DNA from: Bacteroidota bacterium
GTDB taxonomy: Bacteria; Bacteroidota; Bacteroidia; Flavobacteriales; Weeksellaceae
Length of the DNA: 64,000 nt
NCBI GenBank assembly: GCA_023460855.1
Contig: JAEWOS010000019.1
Location: 1-64,000 of the forward strand
Direction: 5' to 3'
Part shown: positions 42,714-51,717 of the stretch, in pieces
Numbering within the stretch: the stretch's first letter is position 1
How the letters are laid out: the number at the start of each line of letters is the position of its first letter
The notes under the pieces: generated by a model
The model's database searches: none
Told to the model about the DNA's origin: nothing
What the model saw: the letters and a program-made list of their open reading frames with translations, nothing else
Position numbers and translations under genes: made by a program

Positions 42714-43622
42714 ATGCCGGCTTTCCCTTATATAAAAGTTAAGACAGATTCGATTGTCGATCTGGAGAAAATTTCTGACAAATACGCGCTTACTGTTGAA
42801 GAAATTTTGAATTTTCACAACAAACACTGCCGCGTTCACGAACCGATGCCGGAGCAATTGCCAAAAATCGTGGAATTGAAAATGCCGTCAGCAAATTCAC
42901 ATAAAAGCTATGGCATTTCAATAAAATACCCTTTGCGCCAGCTTCAGATCCATTATACATTTGAAATCGAAAGATCGGGTAAAGGAACGTTGCAGATTTC
43001 CCGGGGAAGAACCTGCGTCAACAATCAGGAGTTTGAGAGCCAGATTGAAAAACTCGCTGAAACGGCGTCGGAAGCGCTGTTTCCTTTACAGCTGTCGCTT
43101 CACAGCAATGGTTCTGTTGATAAAATCTTAAATCACAATGATATACTAACGCGATGGAAGGCGGAGGTACAGCCTAAATTATATCAGTATTATCTAGGAG
43201 ATGTGTCGGAGGATCTCATCAAAAAGATTGACCATTCCTTTACTAAACTGGAGTCCGACACTTCGCTTTTGATGAAAAATGCTCTTTTTCAGTTATTTTT
43301 TCAGCCTGTTTACCAACGATACAACGGACTGTCCAAAAAACAGCAATTCCAGTTTTACTTTCCGTCATTGTACCGGGTTGTTGATTACGATGCGGACTGG
43401 ACGCTGGATCATGAGTTTACCCAAAGCAGCAAAATCGCACTGAGAATCAATGGGACAGAAAAAAATAATCTTTGCGGAATGGAAAAGAACAAAGGAACGG
43501 TTGATCTGCTATACAAATTTCATCGCGAAAGTCACGATATTTTTTCAATTACCGGAACACTATCTTATTTCGAAAATAATGAAGAACAAATGATTGATAT
43601 TCAAATTTTCGAATTGAAATAA
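42714..43622 (+). CDS. LysM-like-domain protein, possible T6SS accessory
   Basis: The 302-residue protein has no signal peptide. Its N-terminus (YIKVKTDSIVDLEKISDKY, then LTVEEILNFHNKHC) has the pattern of a LysM-like fold, as found in some baseplate and spike adaptor proteins. The rest (about 70-302) is an unassigned alpha/beta region with LYQYYLGDVSEDLIKKID and FQFYFPSLYRVVDYDADW. GC content is higher than in the cargo, closer to the backbone. The shared palindrome upstream links it to tssD. I infer a T6SS-associated role but cannot name the family. Confidence 0.6.
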   Translation: MPAFPYIKVKTDSIVDLEKISDKYALTVEEILNFHNKHCRVHEPMPEQLPKIVELKMPSANSHKSYGISIKYPLRQLQIHYTFEIERSGKGTLQISRGRTCVNNQEFESQIEKLAETASEALFPLQLSLHSNGSVDKILNHNDILTRWKAEVQPKLYQYYLGDVSEDLIKKIDHSFTKLESDTSLLMKNALFQLFFQPVYQRYNGLSKKQQFQFYFPSLYRVVDYDADWTLDHEFTQSSKIALRINGTEKNNLCGMEKNKGTVDLLYKFHRESHDIFSITGTLSYFENNEEQMIDIQIFELK

Positions 43623-43692
43623 GTTGGTTATGTCAGAATGTTAATCAACATACTGAGTCAAAAGTATAACGAAACAGCAGCAATACGGAACT

Positions 43693-45849
43693 TTATTCCT
43701 TCTCAAATCCCTTGTTCACGAGCAATGGCTTTAGCTCCGGATCTTTTCCCGTATAATTCCGGAAAGCATCGTTAAGGTCGACGCTGTTGCCTACCGATAA
43801 AATATATTCCCGGAAACGGTCACCGTTTGCACGCGTCATGCCACCGTTTTTCTCGATATAATCCCAGGCCGAAGCATTTAGTACATCACTCCACATATAA
43901 GCATAATATCCTGCAGAATATCCACCTCCCCAAATGTGATTGAAATACGGCGTGTGATAACGCGGCGGAACTTCGGGCAAATTAAAACCGTATTTCGACA
44001 GCACACCTCTTTCAAATTCGAGCGCAGGCGCAAGTTGATTTTCATTGGTAAGTGAATGCCAGTTCATATCCAGCGTTGCAGCAGAAACCAGTTCCGTGGT
44101 AGAGTAGCCCTGATTGAATGCCGAAGCATTCTTAATCTTTTCAACTAAAGTTTTAGGCATAGGCTTTTTGGTCTGATAATGAACCGCATAATTCTTTAAA
44201 ACAGCGGGATCAAGCGCAAAAAATTCATTGATTTGTGAAGGGAATTCTACAAAATCGCGCGGTGTATTAGTGCCGGAGATGCTCGTATATTTCTGGTCGG
44301 CAAAAAGTCCGTGAAGCGTATGCCCGAATTCGTGAAACATCGTCGTTACATCATCATAAGAAATCAGTGACGGTTTTCCGGGCGCGGGTTTCTGGTAATT
44401 AAACACATTCACGATCACCGGTTTCTGATTGAGCAGATGCGACTGCTCTACAAAATTACTCATCCACGCACCGCCGCTTTTATTGCTGCGCGTGTAAAAA
44501 TCGAGGTAATATAAAGCAAGCGATGTTCCGTCACGGTCAAAAACTTCATAAGTAACTACATCCGGATGATAAACAGGCAAATCTGTTCTTTTTTTAAACG
44601 TAATTCCGTAAAATTTCTCGGCTGCGAAGAAAACGCCTTTTTCCAGCACGGTGCCCACTTCAAAATACGGCTTGATTTCATTTTCGTCGAGATCATATTT
44701 TGCTTTTCTTACCTGTTCGCTGTAATAATTCCAGTCCCACGGCGCAACAGTAAATCCTCTCTTTTGCGAATCGATTAAATCCTGTATTTCATCCCGTTCA
44801 CGTTTTGCGGTTTCCAGAGCCGGTGCTGCAAGCTGCGCAAGCAAATTCATGGCTTCACCCGGATTTTCGGCCATCTGATCCTGCAGTTTCCATTCGGCAA
44901 AAGATTTTTTTCCCAAAAGCTGTGCTTTTTGCAGTCGCAGTCTCGCCATTTTTTCAATTACCGGTCTTGTGTCGTTCGCATCTCCTTTTTCCGCCCTGTA
45001 CCACGATGCTTTAAAAAGTTTTTCGCGTGTTGCGCGGTTATTCAGATTCTGAAGAAGCGGCTGTTGTGTAGTGTTCAGCAGCTGCAGCAGATATTTTCCT
45101 TCCAGACCGGCATCTTTTGCATCGGCCGCCGCCGCAGCAATTTCATCTTTGCTTAGGCCGTCCAGTTCTTTTACGTCGTTGATTACAACGCCGCCTTTTT
45201 TACGTGCTTCTAGGAGTTTGGTGCTGAATTCAGTTGTGAGCGAGGCTAGTTCTTCGTTGATGGTTTTAAGCTGTTCCTTTTTTGCGGCAGTCAAGCTGGC
45301 TCCGGCAATTTCAAATTTTTGAAGATAATATTCGGTAAGCCTTTTCTCTTCACCGGAAAGACTGTTGAGGTTTATGGATTTGATTCTGTTGTAAAGTGCA
45401 TCATTCAGATAAATTTTATCACTCTGAGCAGCAAATTGCGGTGCGAATTCAGCATCAAGAGACTGTAAGGTAGGATTGGTATTGCTGTCTTTTAAATTTT
45501 CAAAAATTATTCTCGCGCGCTGCAGTACTTCGCCGCTCAGTTCCAGTGGCAGAACGGTATTTTCAAAAGTTGGCGCTTCTTTGGATGCAGTAATTTGCTG
45601 AATTTCAAATATCTGCTGTTTCAGCCCGTATTCGAATGCAGGTTTAAAGTGTGCATCTTTTATTTTGTCGAATTGCGGCGCCTGATACTGCAGGCTGCTT
45701 TTTTTCATAAAAGGATTGTCTGCAAGAGCGGCATCAATTACAGGTGCAGTGGTATTCGTTTGTTCGGTATTATTCACGGTGGTACATTGTATGTTAACAG
45801 CCAGTATTCCTGCCAGGAAATACGAAGCAATATGGAGTGGATATTTCAT
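43693..45849 (-). CDS. dcp: M3 family metallopeptidase (peptidyl-dipeptidase Dcp-like)
   Basis: The 718-residue zinc peptidase has the HEFGHTLHG active site (in TTMFHEFGHTLHGLFA, about residues 500-515). Further M3 stretches are YYLDFYTRSNKSGGAWM, NQKPVIVNVFNY and GGYSAGYYAYMWSDVL near the C-terminus. Its N-terminus has a signal ending VNIQC, so it is probably a lipoprotein facing the periplasm. Dcp-type enzymes remove C-terminal dipeptides. It is transcribed alone and is divergent from the GIN-domain gene. Confidence 0.93.
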   Translation of the reverse strand: MKYPLHIASYFLAGILAVNIQCTTVNNTEQTNTTAPVIDAALADNPFMKKSSLQYQAPQFDKIKDAHFKPAFEYGLKQQIFEIQQITASKEAPTFENTVLPLELSGEVLQRARIIFENLKDSNTNPTLQSLDAEFAPQFAAQSDKIYLNDALYNRIKSINLNSLSGEEKRLTEYYLQKFEIAGASLTAAKKEQLKTINEELASLTTEFSTKLLEARKKGGVVINDVKELDGLSKDEIAAAAADAKDAGLEGKYLLQLLNTTQQPLLQNLNNRATREKLFKASWYRAEKGDANDTRPVIEKMARLRLQKAQLLGKKSFAEWKLQDQMAENPGEAMNLLAQLAAPALETAKRERDEIQDLIDSQKRGFTVAPWDWNYYSEQVRKAKYDLDENEIKPYFEVGTVLEKGVFFAAEKFYGITFKKRTDLPVYHPDVVTYEVFDRDGTSLALYYLDFYTRSNKSGGAWMSNFVEQSHLLNQKPVIVNVFNYQKPAPGKPSLISYDDVTTMFHEFGHTLHGLFADQKYTSISGTNTPRDFVEFPSQINEFFALDPAVLKNYAVHYQTKKPMPKTLVEKIKNASAFNQGYSTTELVSAATLDMNWHSLTNENQLAPALEFERGVLSKYGFNLPEVPPRYHTPYFNHIWGGGYSAGYYAYMWSDVLNASAWDYIEKNGGMTRANGDRFREYILSVGNSVDLNDAFRNYTGKDPELKPLLVNKGFEKE

Positions 45850-45935
45850 TGATTGCTATTTGAGCTTAAATATAAGTAATCTGAATATTTTTTACGGATT
45901 TCCAAATGATTTTCTAATTTTACAAAAAAAGAACT

Positions 45936-46718
45936 ATGAAAATTATTCAGTTGATATTTGCCTGTTCGATTCTGTTTACGAGTACGTGCAAAAGCAGTGA
46001 GGAGAAAGTTACCGGAAATTCTGAAACGAAAGAATGGAAGGGCGATTTCGAAAGCATTGAAATTACCAGCGCTATTGATGCTGAAATTATAAAATCCGAC
46101 GTTGAAAGGGTGGTGATTACCGCACCGAAAAATCTGCTGGATAAAGTGGAAGTGCAGAACGCTGGAGGTGTGCTTACCATCGGAATGAAAACTTCAAGCA
46201 TGTTTTCACTTTCTCCGGTTGAAGGTGTAAAAGCAAAAATTTATGCTACAGATTTTAACGCAATCAAAGTAAGTTCTGCAGCCACAGTACAAGTGAAAGA
46301 TAAATTTCTTTCTGAATCCTTAAATGTTGCCGTCACAAGTTCCGGGGAACTTTCCGGACATCTGGAAGCCAACGAATTTCATCTGGATATTTCGAGTACT
46401 GGAAATTTCAAGGGTGATATCTGGGCAATTAACCTGTACTGTAAGGCTTCTTCCTCAGCTGAAGCTGAAGTGAAAGGCGTTGCCGAACACGCAAACATCG
46501 AGGCCAGTTCTGCTGCAAATTTTGACGGGAAGGACTTTGTTGCTGACGCTGTTGAAGCAGAGGCATCGAGCAGCGGCGAAATTAAAATTGGTGTGAAGAA
46601 CAGTCTCAGGGCGGAAGCAAATTCTGCCGGTTCCATTGAGTATAAAGTAATCGGCAATAATCTGATGACGTATCAGGATGAACAGAACAGCGGAGGCAGC
46701 GTAAAGAAAATTGATTAG
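45936..46718 (+). CDS. GIN-domain (DUF2807) lipoprotein
   Basis: The 260-residue protein has a signal peptide ending LFTSTC (probable lipidation at Cys18). The rest is the head GIN domain (DUF2807): a right-handed beta-helix-like repeat with FESIEITSAIDAEII, KVSSAATVQV, VAVTSSGELSG, and KASSSAEAEVKG, where SSA/SSG-type turns recur about every 20 residues. It is common in Bacteroidota and has been proposed to bind carbohydrate or act in the envelope, but its function is open. It converges on the KefC-like gene with a 9-nt gap. Confidence 0.9.
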   Translation: MKIIQLIFACSILFTSTCKSSEEKVTGNSETKEWKGDFESIEITSAIDAEIIKSDVERVVITAPKNLLDKVEVQNAGGVLTIGMKTSSMFSLSPVEGVKAKIYATDFNAIKVSSAATVQVKDKFLSESLNVAVTSSGELSGHLEANEFHLDISSTGNFKGDIWAINLYCKASSSAEAEVKGVAEHANIEASSAANFDGKDFVADAVEAEASSSGEIKIGVKNSLRAEANSAGSIEYKVIGNNLMTYQDEQNSGGSVKKID

Positions 46719-46727
46719 GTTCTTCGT

Positions 46728-48605
46728 TTAGCTCAGATCCTGTTTATCGTCCCAGGTCTGTTCATCATCCCAGTCCTGGGTGTCGAAGGTAAGATTGTCG
46801 TATGCCAACAGTGCCTCTTCCTGCTGAAGTGTTTCGCGCGTGGTAAAGCTGAGGTCATTATCCTCGGAATGCTGTGCGGCGAGTTTCCGTACAGAAGCGC
46901 GGTCAATCAGCATAAATCTTTTACCAAGTCTTCTCGCTGCGTATTTCCGGATTCCCACTTCACTCAATACGTCAATTGCCATATCTACGGCGGTTCCAAG
47001 CGTTTCACGGTAAATATTATCAATGCCGTGGTTCAGATAATAGTATGCGTCCGAACGGTTTTTTGCGCGCACGAAAACTTTTACTTTCGGAAACTGTTCA
47101 CGCACCAGGTTTGCAATGTGTTTCGTGGTTTCCACATCATCCAGACAAAGCAGAATGAGTTCTGCTTCCTCAATTCCTGCAGCACGAAGTACCGGAATCC
47201 GCTTTGCATCACCGTAATATACTTTAAATCCGTAGCTGCGCAGGAGCTTTACCCGTTCCGGATCGTGATCGAGAACGGTTGCAGAAACTTTGCTTGCTTT
47301 CAATAATCGTCCAACCGTACTTCCAAAATGTCCAAACCCGATGATGATGATTTTCTTGGTGGCAATTTTATTTCCGAGAATGTGGATGATGTCTTTTTCG
47401 TCTGCGCCTTTCTCTTCGAAAGTCTGCTCGGTTACTCTTTCATAAATCAGCAAAAGAAACGGGGTTACACACATGGAAATTGCGGTTACCACCATCATCT
47501 GCGCATTGAGTTCAGGCGGAATTAAATACAGTTTTGTTGAATAATTCAGCAGGACAAACGCAAATTCCCCGACCTGCGAAAGCGCAAAGGCATAAAAGAA
47601 ATTCTGCGTCTTACCGATTCTGAAAAAATTTCCGATGATATAAAGCACCATGAATTTTACAATCAGTACCACCACCACTGTACTTCCAATGAACATCGGA
47701 TCGTTTGCGATAATATTGAAGTTGATGGTGGAGCCAACACTTACAAAAAATACGGCGAGCAGAAGTCCTTTAAACGGATCGATCTGTGCTTCAAGTTCGT
47801 GCCGGAATTCGCTGTTGGCAAGCATAACGCCGGCCAAAAACGCACCGAGTGCAGGTGAAAGTCCGATAGCTACCATTAATTCCGAAACACCAACTACCAG
47901 AAATAATGCTGAAGCTGTCAGAAGTTCTGTCATGCCGGACTTCGAAACATAACGCAAAAACGGAACGAAGACAAATCTTCCCATAAAAATGAGCAGCGCA
48001 ATTCCGGCAATCACCGTAAAAGACTGCAGCCATTCCGGAAGTTTCTGAATGATGATCTGGATTTCATTTTCTTCCTTGGGTTCATACTTCGCTATAATCG
48101 GCAGCAATGCAAGCATTGGGATTACCGCAATATCCTGAAAGAGAAGTGTTGCAAAAGAAGCCTGTCCCGCTTCAGTTCGGAACATATTTTTCTCCTGAAG
48201 CGTCTGAAGCACAATCGCCGTGGAAGACATTGCAAAACACATCGCTACGGCAATCGCATGTCCGAAACGCCATCCCGCAAACATGAAAATTGCGAAAAGT
48301 ATGGCAATGGTCATTACCACCTGCGAAAGACCGAGTCCGACGATGCGTTTCCGCATCGCCCAGAATTTTCTTGGTTCCAGTTCCAGCCCTACGATAAACA
48401 GCAGCATTACCACGCCGAATTCCGTCGCGTGCATGATGTTGTCTGCCTCACTTCCGGTAAGTTTCAGCACAAACGGACCGATGATGATTCCGCCAAGAAT
48501 ATAGCCTATCACCGAACTGAGTCCCAGTTTCCGGACCAGCGGAACCAGTAAAATTGCTGCGCCTAAAAAGACGAGCGTTGTCATCGCCAGGCTACCTGTC
48601 ATCAT
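46728..48605 (-). CDS. CPA2 family cation:proton antiporter, KefB/KefC-like
   Basis: The 625-residue protein has about 12 membrane helices (1-390) with VIGYILGGIIIGPFVLKL, VMLLFIVGLELEPRKFW, ALGAFLAGVMLANSEFRHEL and LLAVFFVSVGSTI. A cytosolic RCK domain follows (about 410-530) with the nucleotide-binding GFGHFGSTVGRLL and ending in the DAKRI segment. KefC-type proteins export K+ in exchange for H+ and respond to glutathione adducts. The gene overlaps a KefF-like quinone reductase gene by 14 nt, as in classical kefFC pairs. Confidence 0.93.
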   Translation of the reverse strand: MMTGSLAMTTLVFLGAAILLVPLVRKLGLSSVIGYILGGIIIGPFVLKLTGSEADNIMHATEFGVVMLLFIVGLELEPRKFWAMRKRIVGLGLSQVVMTIAILFAIFMFAGWRFGHAIAVAMCFAMSSTAIVLQTLQEKNMFRTEAGQASFATLLFQDIAVIPMLALLPIIAKYEPKEENEIQIIIQKLPEWLQSFTVIAGIALLIFMGRFVFVPFLRYVSKSGMTELLTASALFLVVGVSELMVAIGLSPALGAFLAGVMLANSEFRHELEAQIDPFKGLLLAVFFVSVGSTINFNIIANDPMFIGSTVVVVLIVKFMVLYIIGNFFRIGKTQNFFYAFALSQVGEFAFVLLNYSTKLYLIPPELNAQMMVVTAISMCVTPFLLLIYERVTEQTFEEKGADEKDIIHILGNKIATKKIIIIGFGHFGSTVGRLLKASKVSATVLDHDPERVKLLRSYGFKVYYGDAKRIPVLRAAGIEEAELILLCLDDVETTKHIANLVREQFPKVKVFVRAKNRSDAYYYLNHGIDNIYRETLGTAVDMAIDVLSEVGIRKYAARRLGKRFMLIDRASVRKLAAQHSEDNDLSFTTRETLQQEEALLAYDNLTFDTQDWDDEQTWDDKQDLS

Positions 48606-49119
48606 GTAAAATTTCCATGAGTTTTTGCTTCTGAATAATGATGTCCTTTTTCGTGAGCGATTCAGATTCGTATACCACCATAATAGTGCTGATATCCGCT
48701 TTAAATGCTCGCAGCGAAACGATGAGCTCGCTGATCAGTTGATCTACCGTGTACTGATATTTTCCTTCTTTTCCAAAGCTCGTCTCCTTGCTGACTGTAG
48801 TAACAAGAATATATATTTCTTTGCCGTCCAGCGGATTTTCAGTCTCAGGTTTTTGCCAGTCCTGATCGAGAACTTCGTTAAGCCATAATTTTAGTAGAGG
48901 CGGAATTCCGAACCAGACCAGCGGAAAGTGAAAGATAAATCTTTCGTATTCAAAAATTCTTTTTCGCTCGCGGAAAGCAGCTATGTGGAAATCCGGATAA
49001 TCTTCATATAAGTCGCGAAACGTGTAATGCTGGTGTCTTTCGTAAAAGTTTATAAGTTCGCGGTTGGAGGAAGAATGCTCCAGATACGGATGCGCAAACA
49101 GTACCAGTGTTGATTTCAA
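48592..49119 (-). CDS. KefF/KefG-like NAD(P)H quinone oxidoreductase
   Basis: The 175-residue flavodoxin-fold protein has VLFAHPYLEHSSSNRELI, FRDLYEDYPDF, HFPLVWFGIPPLLKLWLNEVL and LVTTVSKETSFGKEGKY. This is the family of ancillary subunits that activate Kef antiporters and reduce quinones. The start is a TTG at 49119, since an in-frame stop lies two codons upstream. The end overlaps the antiporter gene, so the two are cotranscribed and probably form one complex on the cytoplasmic side of the membrane. Confidence 0.9.
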   Translation of the reverse strand: MKSTLVLFAHPYLEHSSSNRELINFYERHQHYTFRDLYEDYPDFHIAAFRERKRIFEYERFIFHFPLVWFGIPPLLKLWLNEVLDQDWQKPETENPLDGKEIYILVTTVSKETSFGKEGKYQYTVDQLISELIVSLRAFKADISTIMVVYESESLTKKDIIIQKQKLMEILHDDR

Positions 49120-49200
49120 TATTCACGAATTTCTCAAAAATAATGAAATTAATTGAATTTAATGTGAAAAAAATTCACAGTTTCCTTCCCGGAAAGCAAT

Positions 49201-49225
49201 AAAAAAGGCACGGAAAACCGCACCT
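49201..49225 (-). terminator. Terminator of the lemA-TPM operon
   Basis: On the minus strand, an 8-bp stem (two wobble pairs) with a TTTT loop is followed by six T residues. The arms are 49206-49213 and 49218-49225. Confidence 0.75.
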
Positions 49226-49244
49226 GTTGATTCTTAAAAATTTT

Positions 49245-50060
49245 CTACCAGCCGCCGGAAGCGCCACCTCCTCCGAAACTTCCGCCTCCGCCAAAACCTC
49301 CGAAGCCGCCACCGCCGCCGAATCCGCCACCACCAAATCCTCCACCGCCGAATCCGCCGGTTGGAAACGGGAAGAATCCTCCCGGATAAGTGCGTCGTCC
49401 GCGTCTCGAAATGATGACATCATCATCGTCGTCGTCACGGTTATTTCCGCCACGGTTACGGAACAGGAAACTCAGGATAATCATCACAAAAAATGCAATC
49501 AGCAGAATCTGAAAGAAACTGAGCTCGGAATCCTCTGTACGGTTCGGTTTGATAATCGGCTGAAATTTTCCCTGCACGGTTTCCATCAGCGCAGTGGTGC
49601 CGCGGTTTATACCTTCGTACCATAAACCCTGTTTGAAATTCGGAGCTACGATGTAATCGATAATCTGTCCTGCAACCGAAGCTGTGAGGTACTTTTCCAC
49701 TGCACGCCCCTGCTGAATGGACATTTTGCGGTCTTCCGTAGCGATCAGAAAAACAATTCCGTTATCTACATCTTTCTGTCCGAGTTTCCAGGCCTCGCCA
49801 AACTGCCAGGCAACGTGGTTCACATCCTCACCGTTTGTTGTAGGAATAATGATGACGCCTATTTCAGTAGAGGTGGAATCTGCAAATTTTATGAGTTTCT
49901 GATTAAGTGCATCCTCCTCCGTTTCAGAAAGAATTCCGGATTCGTCGTAGACAGGATAAAGTACATCCGGTTTTTTTGGTACCGTGTACTGTGCTGCAGC
50001 AATACTGAAACAACCGATAAATAAAAACAGCAAAAACTTCTTAAGAGAAGGTAAGATCAT
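49245..50060 (-). CDS. TPM-domain membrane protein with Gly-rich tail
   Basis: The 271-residue protein (ATG at 50060) has a signal peptide ending IAAAQ, then a TPM domain (about 25-165) with YPVYDESGILSETEEDALN, IGVIIIPTTNGEDVN and GIVFLIATEDRKMSIQQGR. A membrane helix lies near 185-205, followed by an Asp run and a low-complexity tail of GGFGGGG repeats ending SFGGGGASGGW. TPM proteins are membrane-linked phosphatase-like or repair-associated proteins. It follows the shorter TPM gene with a 20-nt overlap and closes the lemA operon. Confidence 0.9.
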   Translation of the reverse strand: MILPSLKKFLLFLFIGCFSIAAAQYTVPKKPDVLYPVYDESGILSETEEDALNQKLIKFADSTSTEIGVIIIPTTNGEDVNHVAWQFGEAWKLGQKDVDNGIVFLIATEDRKMSIQQGRAVEKYLTASVAGQIIDYIVAPNFKQGLWYEGINRGTTALMETVQGKFQPIIKPNRTEDSELSFFQILLIAFFVMIILSFLFRNRGGNNRDDDDDDVIISRRGRRTYPGGFFPFPTGGFGGGGFGGGGFGGGGGFGGFGGGGSFGGGGASGGW

Positions 50061-50469
50061 TTGGAAGTTCGTTAATGTTTTCTCCTTCAACCGGAAAATG
50101 TTTTTTTAGTTCCAGGCCCGTTTCCAGTATAGCGTTTTTCAGGGCTTTATAATAATTGCCGTGTGCAAATTCAGTTGTGATATGATCGTGCAGCTGATCC
50201 CAGAAAATCTGATGTACTTTTTCGTGTATTCCTTCGTCACCAATAATTGTGAGGTACCGCTGCTCAAAGTTGACATGAAACAGCACGGCATTTTTTTCGG
50301 CGGTCATGTTTTTGCACAGGGTATTGAAAACCTCCAAAGCCACCGCTGCATTATCGTTTTCCGTATTGGAATCAATATGCACGCGGATTTCTCCGGTAGA
50401 GTGGTCTTCAGCCGTTCTAATGGCTTCCACAAGGGAAGCCATTTCATTATTGGTTAGAAAATTACTCAT
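50041..50469 (-). CDS. TPM-domain protein (short, cytosolic)
   Basis: The 142-residue protein lacks signal peptide and tail. EAIRTAEDHSTGEIRVHID, AVLFHVNFEQRYLTIIGDEGIHEKV and YYKALKNAILETG are TPM-domain stretches. The start codon overlaps the lemA stop (TAATG), so translation is probably coupled. lemA-TPM-TPM is a frequent Bacteroidota arrangement. No enzymatic role is established for this form. Confidence 0.88.
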   Translation of the reverse strand: MSNFLTNNEMASLVEAIRTAEDHSTGEIRVHIDSNTENDNAAVALEVFNTLCKNMTAEKNAVLFHVNFEQRYLTIIGDEGIHEKVHQIFWDQLHDHITTEFAHGNYYKALKNAILETGLELKKHFPVEGENINELPNDLTFS

Positions 50470-51077
50470 TACTCAGTGAACACATCAGGTGCTCTTTCAG
50501 CTCCTGCAGCTGCTTTGAACAGTGGTTTTTCGTTAAAGTTGGTAAAGTTTGCCAGGATGTTGTTCGGGAACGTTTTGATCGTTGTGTTGTAATCCTGAAC
50601 CGCAGAGTTGTAGTTAACCGTTTCCGCACGTATGCTGTTTTCGATAGCGGTGTATTCTCTCTGGAAATCGATGAACTGCTGATCCGCTTTCAGGTTTGGA
50701 TACTGTTCAACAACAGCCATCAATCTGCTTAATGCACCGGTAAGTTCTCCCTGTGCAGCCTGAAATCTTGCAAGGTCCTGTTCCGTCATGTTGGTAGGAT
50801 CAATGTTGATTGAAGTTGCCTTGGATCTTGCTTCGATCACCTGCGTTAAAGTTTCCTGCTCGAACTGTGCATAAGATTTAACGGTTCTTTCAAGATTCGG
50901 GATGAGGTTTGCACGCTTCTGGTACACGGTTTCAACATTAGACCATTTGGTGTTAACGTTTTGCTCTTTAGCTACAAAATTGTTGTAACCGTTCTTACCC
51001 CAGAAGAACAGAATAGCACCGATTACCAGTAATGCAATACCGATAGTTCCGGCGCTCATACAGCCTTTGTTTCTCAT
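50469..51077 (-). CDS. lemA: LemA family protein
   Basis: The 202-residue protein has one N-terminal membrane helix (about 10-28, preceded by a short MRNKGCMSAG), then the LemA helical domain: NNFVAKEQNVNTKWSNVETVYQKRANLIPNLERTVKSYA, QGELTGALSRLMAVVEQYPNLKADQQF, and IENSIRAETVNYNSAVQDYNT. LemA is an envelope protein of unclear function. It leads the operon with two TPM genes. Confidence 0.94.
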   Translation of the reverse strand: MRNKGCMSAGTIGIALLVIGAILFFWGKNGYNNFVAKEQNVNTKWSNVETVYQKRANLIPNLERTVKSYAQFEQETLTQVIEARSKATSINIDPTNMTEQDLARFQAAQGELTGALSRLMAVVEQYPNLKADQQFIDFQREYTAIENSIRAETVNYNSAVQDYNTTIKTFPNNILANFTNFNEKPLFKAAAGAERAPDVFTE

Positions 51078-51111
51078 AGTTTATTGTATTTATTAAAGTT
51101 TATTTCAAAAT

Positions 51112-51119
51112 CAAATATA
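51112..51119 (-). promoter_or_regulatory. Putative -7 element for the lemA operon
   Basis: TATATTTG on the minus strand is 34 nt upstream of the lemA ATG. No TTG lies at the expected distance. Confidence 0.4.
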
Positions 51120-51131
51120 CAAATTATGTGC

Positions 51132-51139
51132 TATTTTTG
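51132..51139 (+). promoter_or_regulatory. Putative -7 element for folA
   Basis: TATTTTTG matches TAnnTTTG and is 17 nt upstream of the folA ATG. It lies back-to-back with the lemA element in the divergent promoter region. Confidence 0.4.
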
Positions 51140-51156
51140 TACGAAAGAAATAATGC

Positions 51157-51663
51157 ATGTTAACTTTAGTGGTCGCAATGGATAAAAACCGCGGAATTGG
51201 TGCCGGAAACCAGTTGCTGTGGCATCTTCCGAGAGATTTGAAACATTTTAAAGAAATTACTTCAGGACATCCGGTAATTATGGGCAGAAATACTTATGAA
51301 AGTATAGGGAAACCGTTACCGAACAGAACCAATATTGTGGTAAGTACCCGGAAAAACTGGTTTCAGGAAGGAATTCTGATCGTCGGCAGTCTGAAAGAGG
51401 CACTCAAATTTGCAAAAAAAATTGACGAAAATGTTTTTGTAATCGGCGGCGGCAAAATTTACGAACAGACAATTGATGCTGCAGACCGGCTGGAAGTAAC
51501 AGTAGTTGACGGCGTTTTTGATGCCGAAGTTTTCTTTCCGGAAATCGATGACAAAATGTGGAAAAAGACGAACGAAATCTGCCACGAGAAGGATGAAAAA
51601 AACGAATATCAGATGTGTTTCCGAACGTATGAACGAACGGACGCCATTTCAAAAGAAAGTTAA
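51157..51663 (+). CDS. folA: Dihydrofolate reductase
   Basis: FolA reduces dihydrofolate to tetrahydrofolate with NADPH. The 168-residue protein has LVVAMDKNRGIGAGNQLLWHLPRDLKHFKE, VIMGRNTYESIGKPLPNRTNIVVS, FVIGGGKIYEQ and the C-terminal VFFPEIDD. Its length is typical of the chromosomal enzyme. It is divergent from lemA and followed after 54 nt by a small membrane protein gene. Confidence 0.96.
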   Translation: MLTLVVAMDKNRGIGAGNQLLWHLPRDLKHFKEITSGHPVIMGRNTYESIGKPLPNRTNIVVSTRKNWFQEGILIVGSLKEALKFAKKIDENVFVIGGGKIYEQTIDAADRLEVTVVDGVFDAEVFFPEIDDKMWKKTNEICHEKDEKNEYQMCFRTYERTDAISKES

Positions 51664-51691
51664 CTGCTTTTCTTCTTCCGATGCAATAACT

Positions 51692-51699
51692 TATCTTTG
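51692..51699 (+). promoter_or_regulatory. Putative -7 element for the TPR-like membrane protein gene
   Basis: TATCTTTG matches TAnnTTTG and ends 18 nt before the ATG at 51718. This argues against a TTG start at 51697, which would lie inside it. Confidence 0.45.
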
Positions 51700-51717
51700 C
51701 AGCTCCAATTTTTAAAG

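Noticed and set aside
49255..49370. Possible tandem repeat or CRISPR-like array
   Set aside because: The periodicity is explained by GGFGGGG codons at the end of the TPM gene. There are no spacers, and no cas genes are in the window.
49175..49453. Minus-strand frame over the Gly-rich tail of the TPM protein
   Set aside because: It is an off-frame reading of the GGC/GGN repeats that encode the Gly tail.
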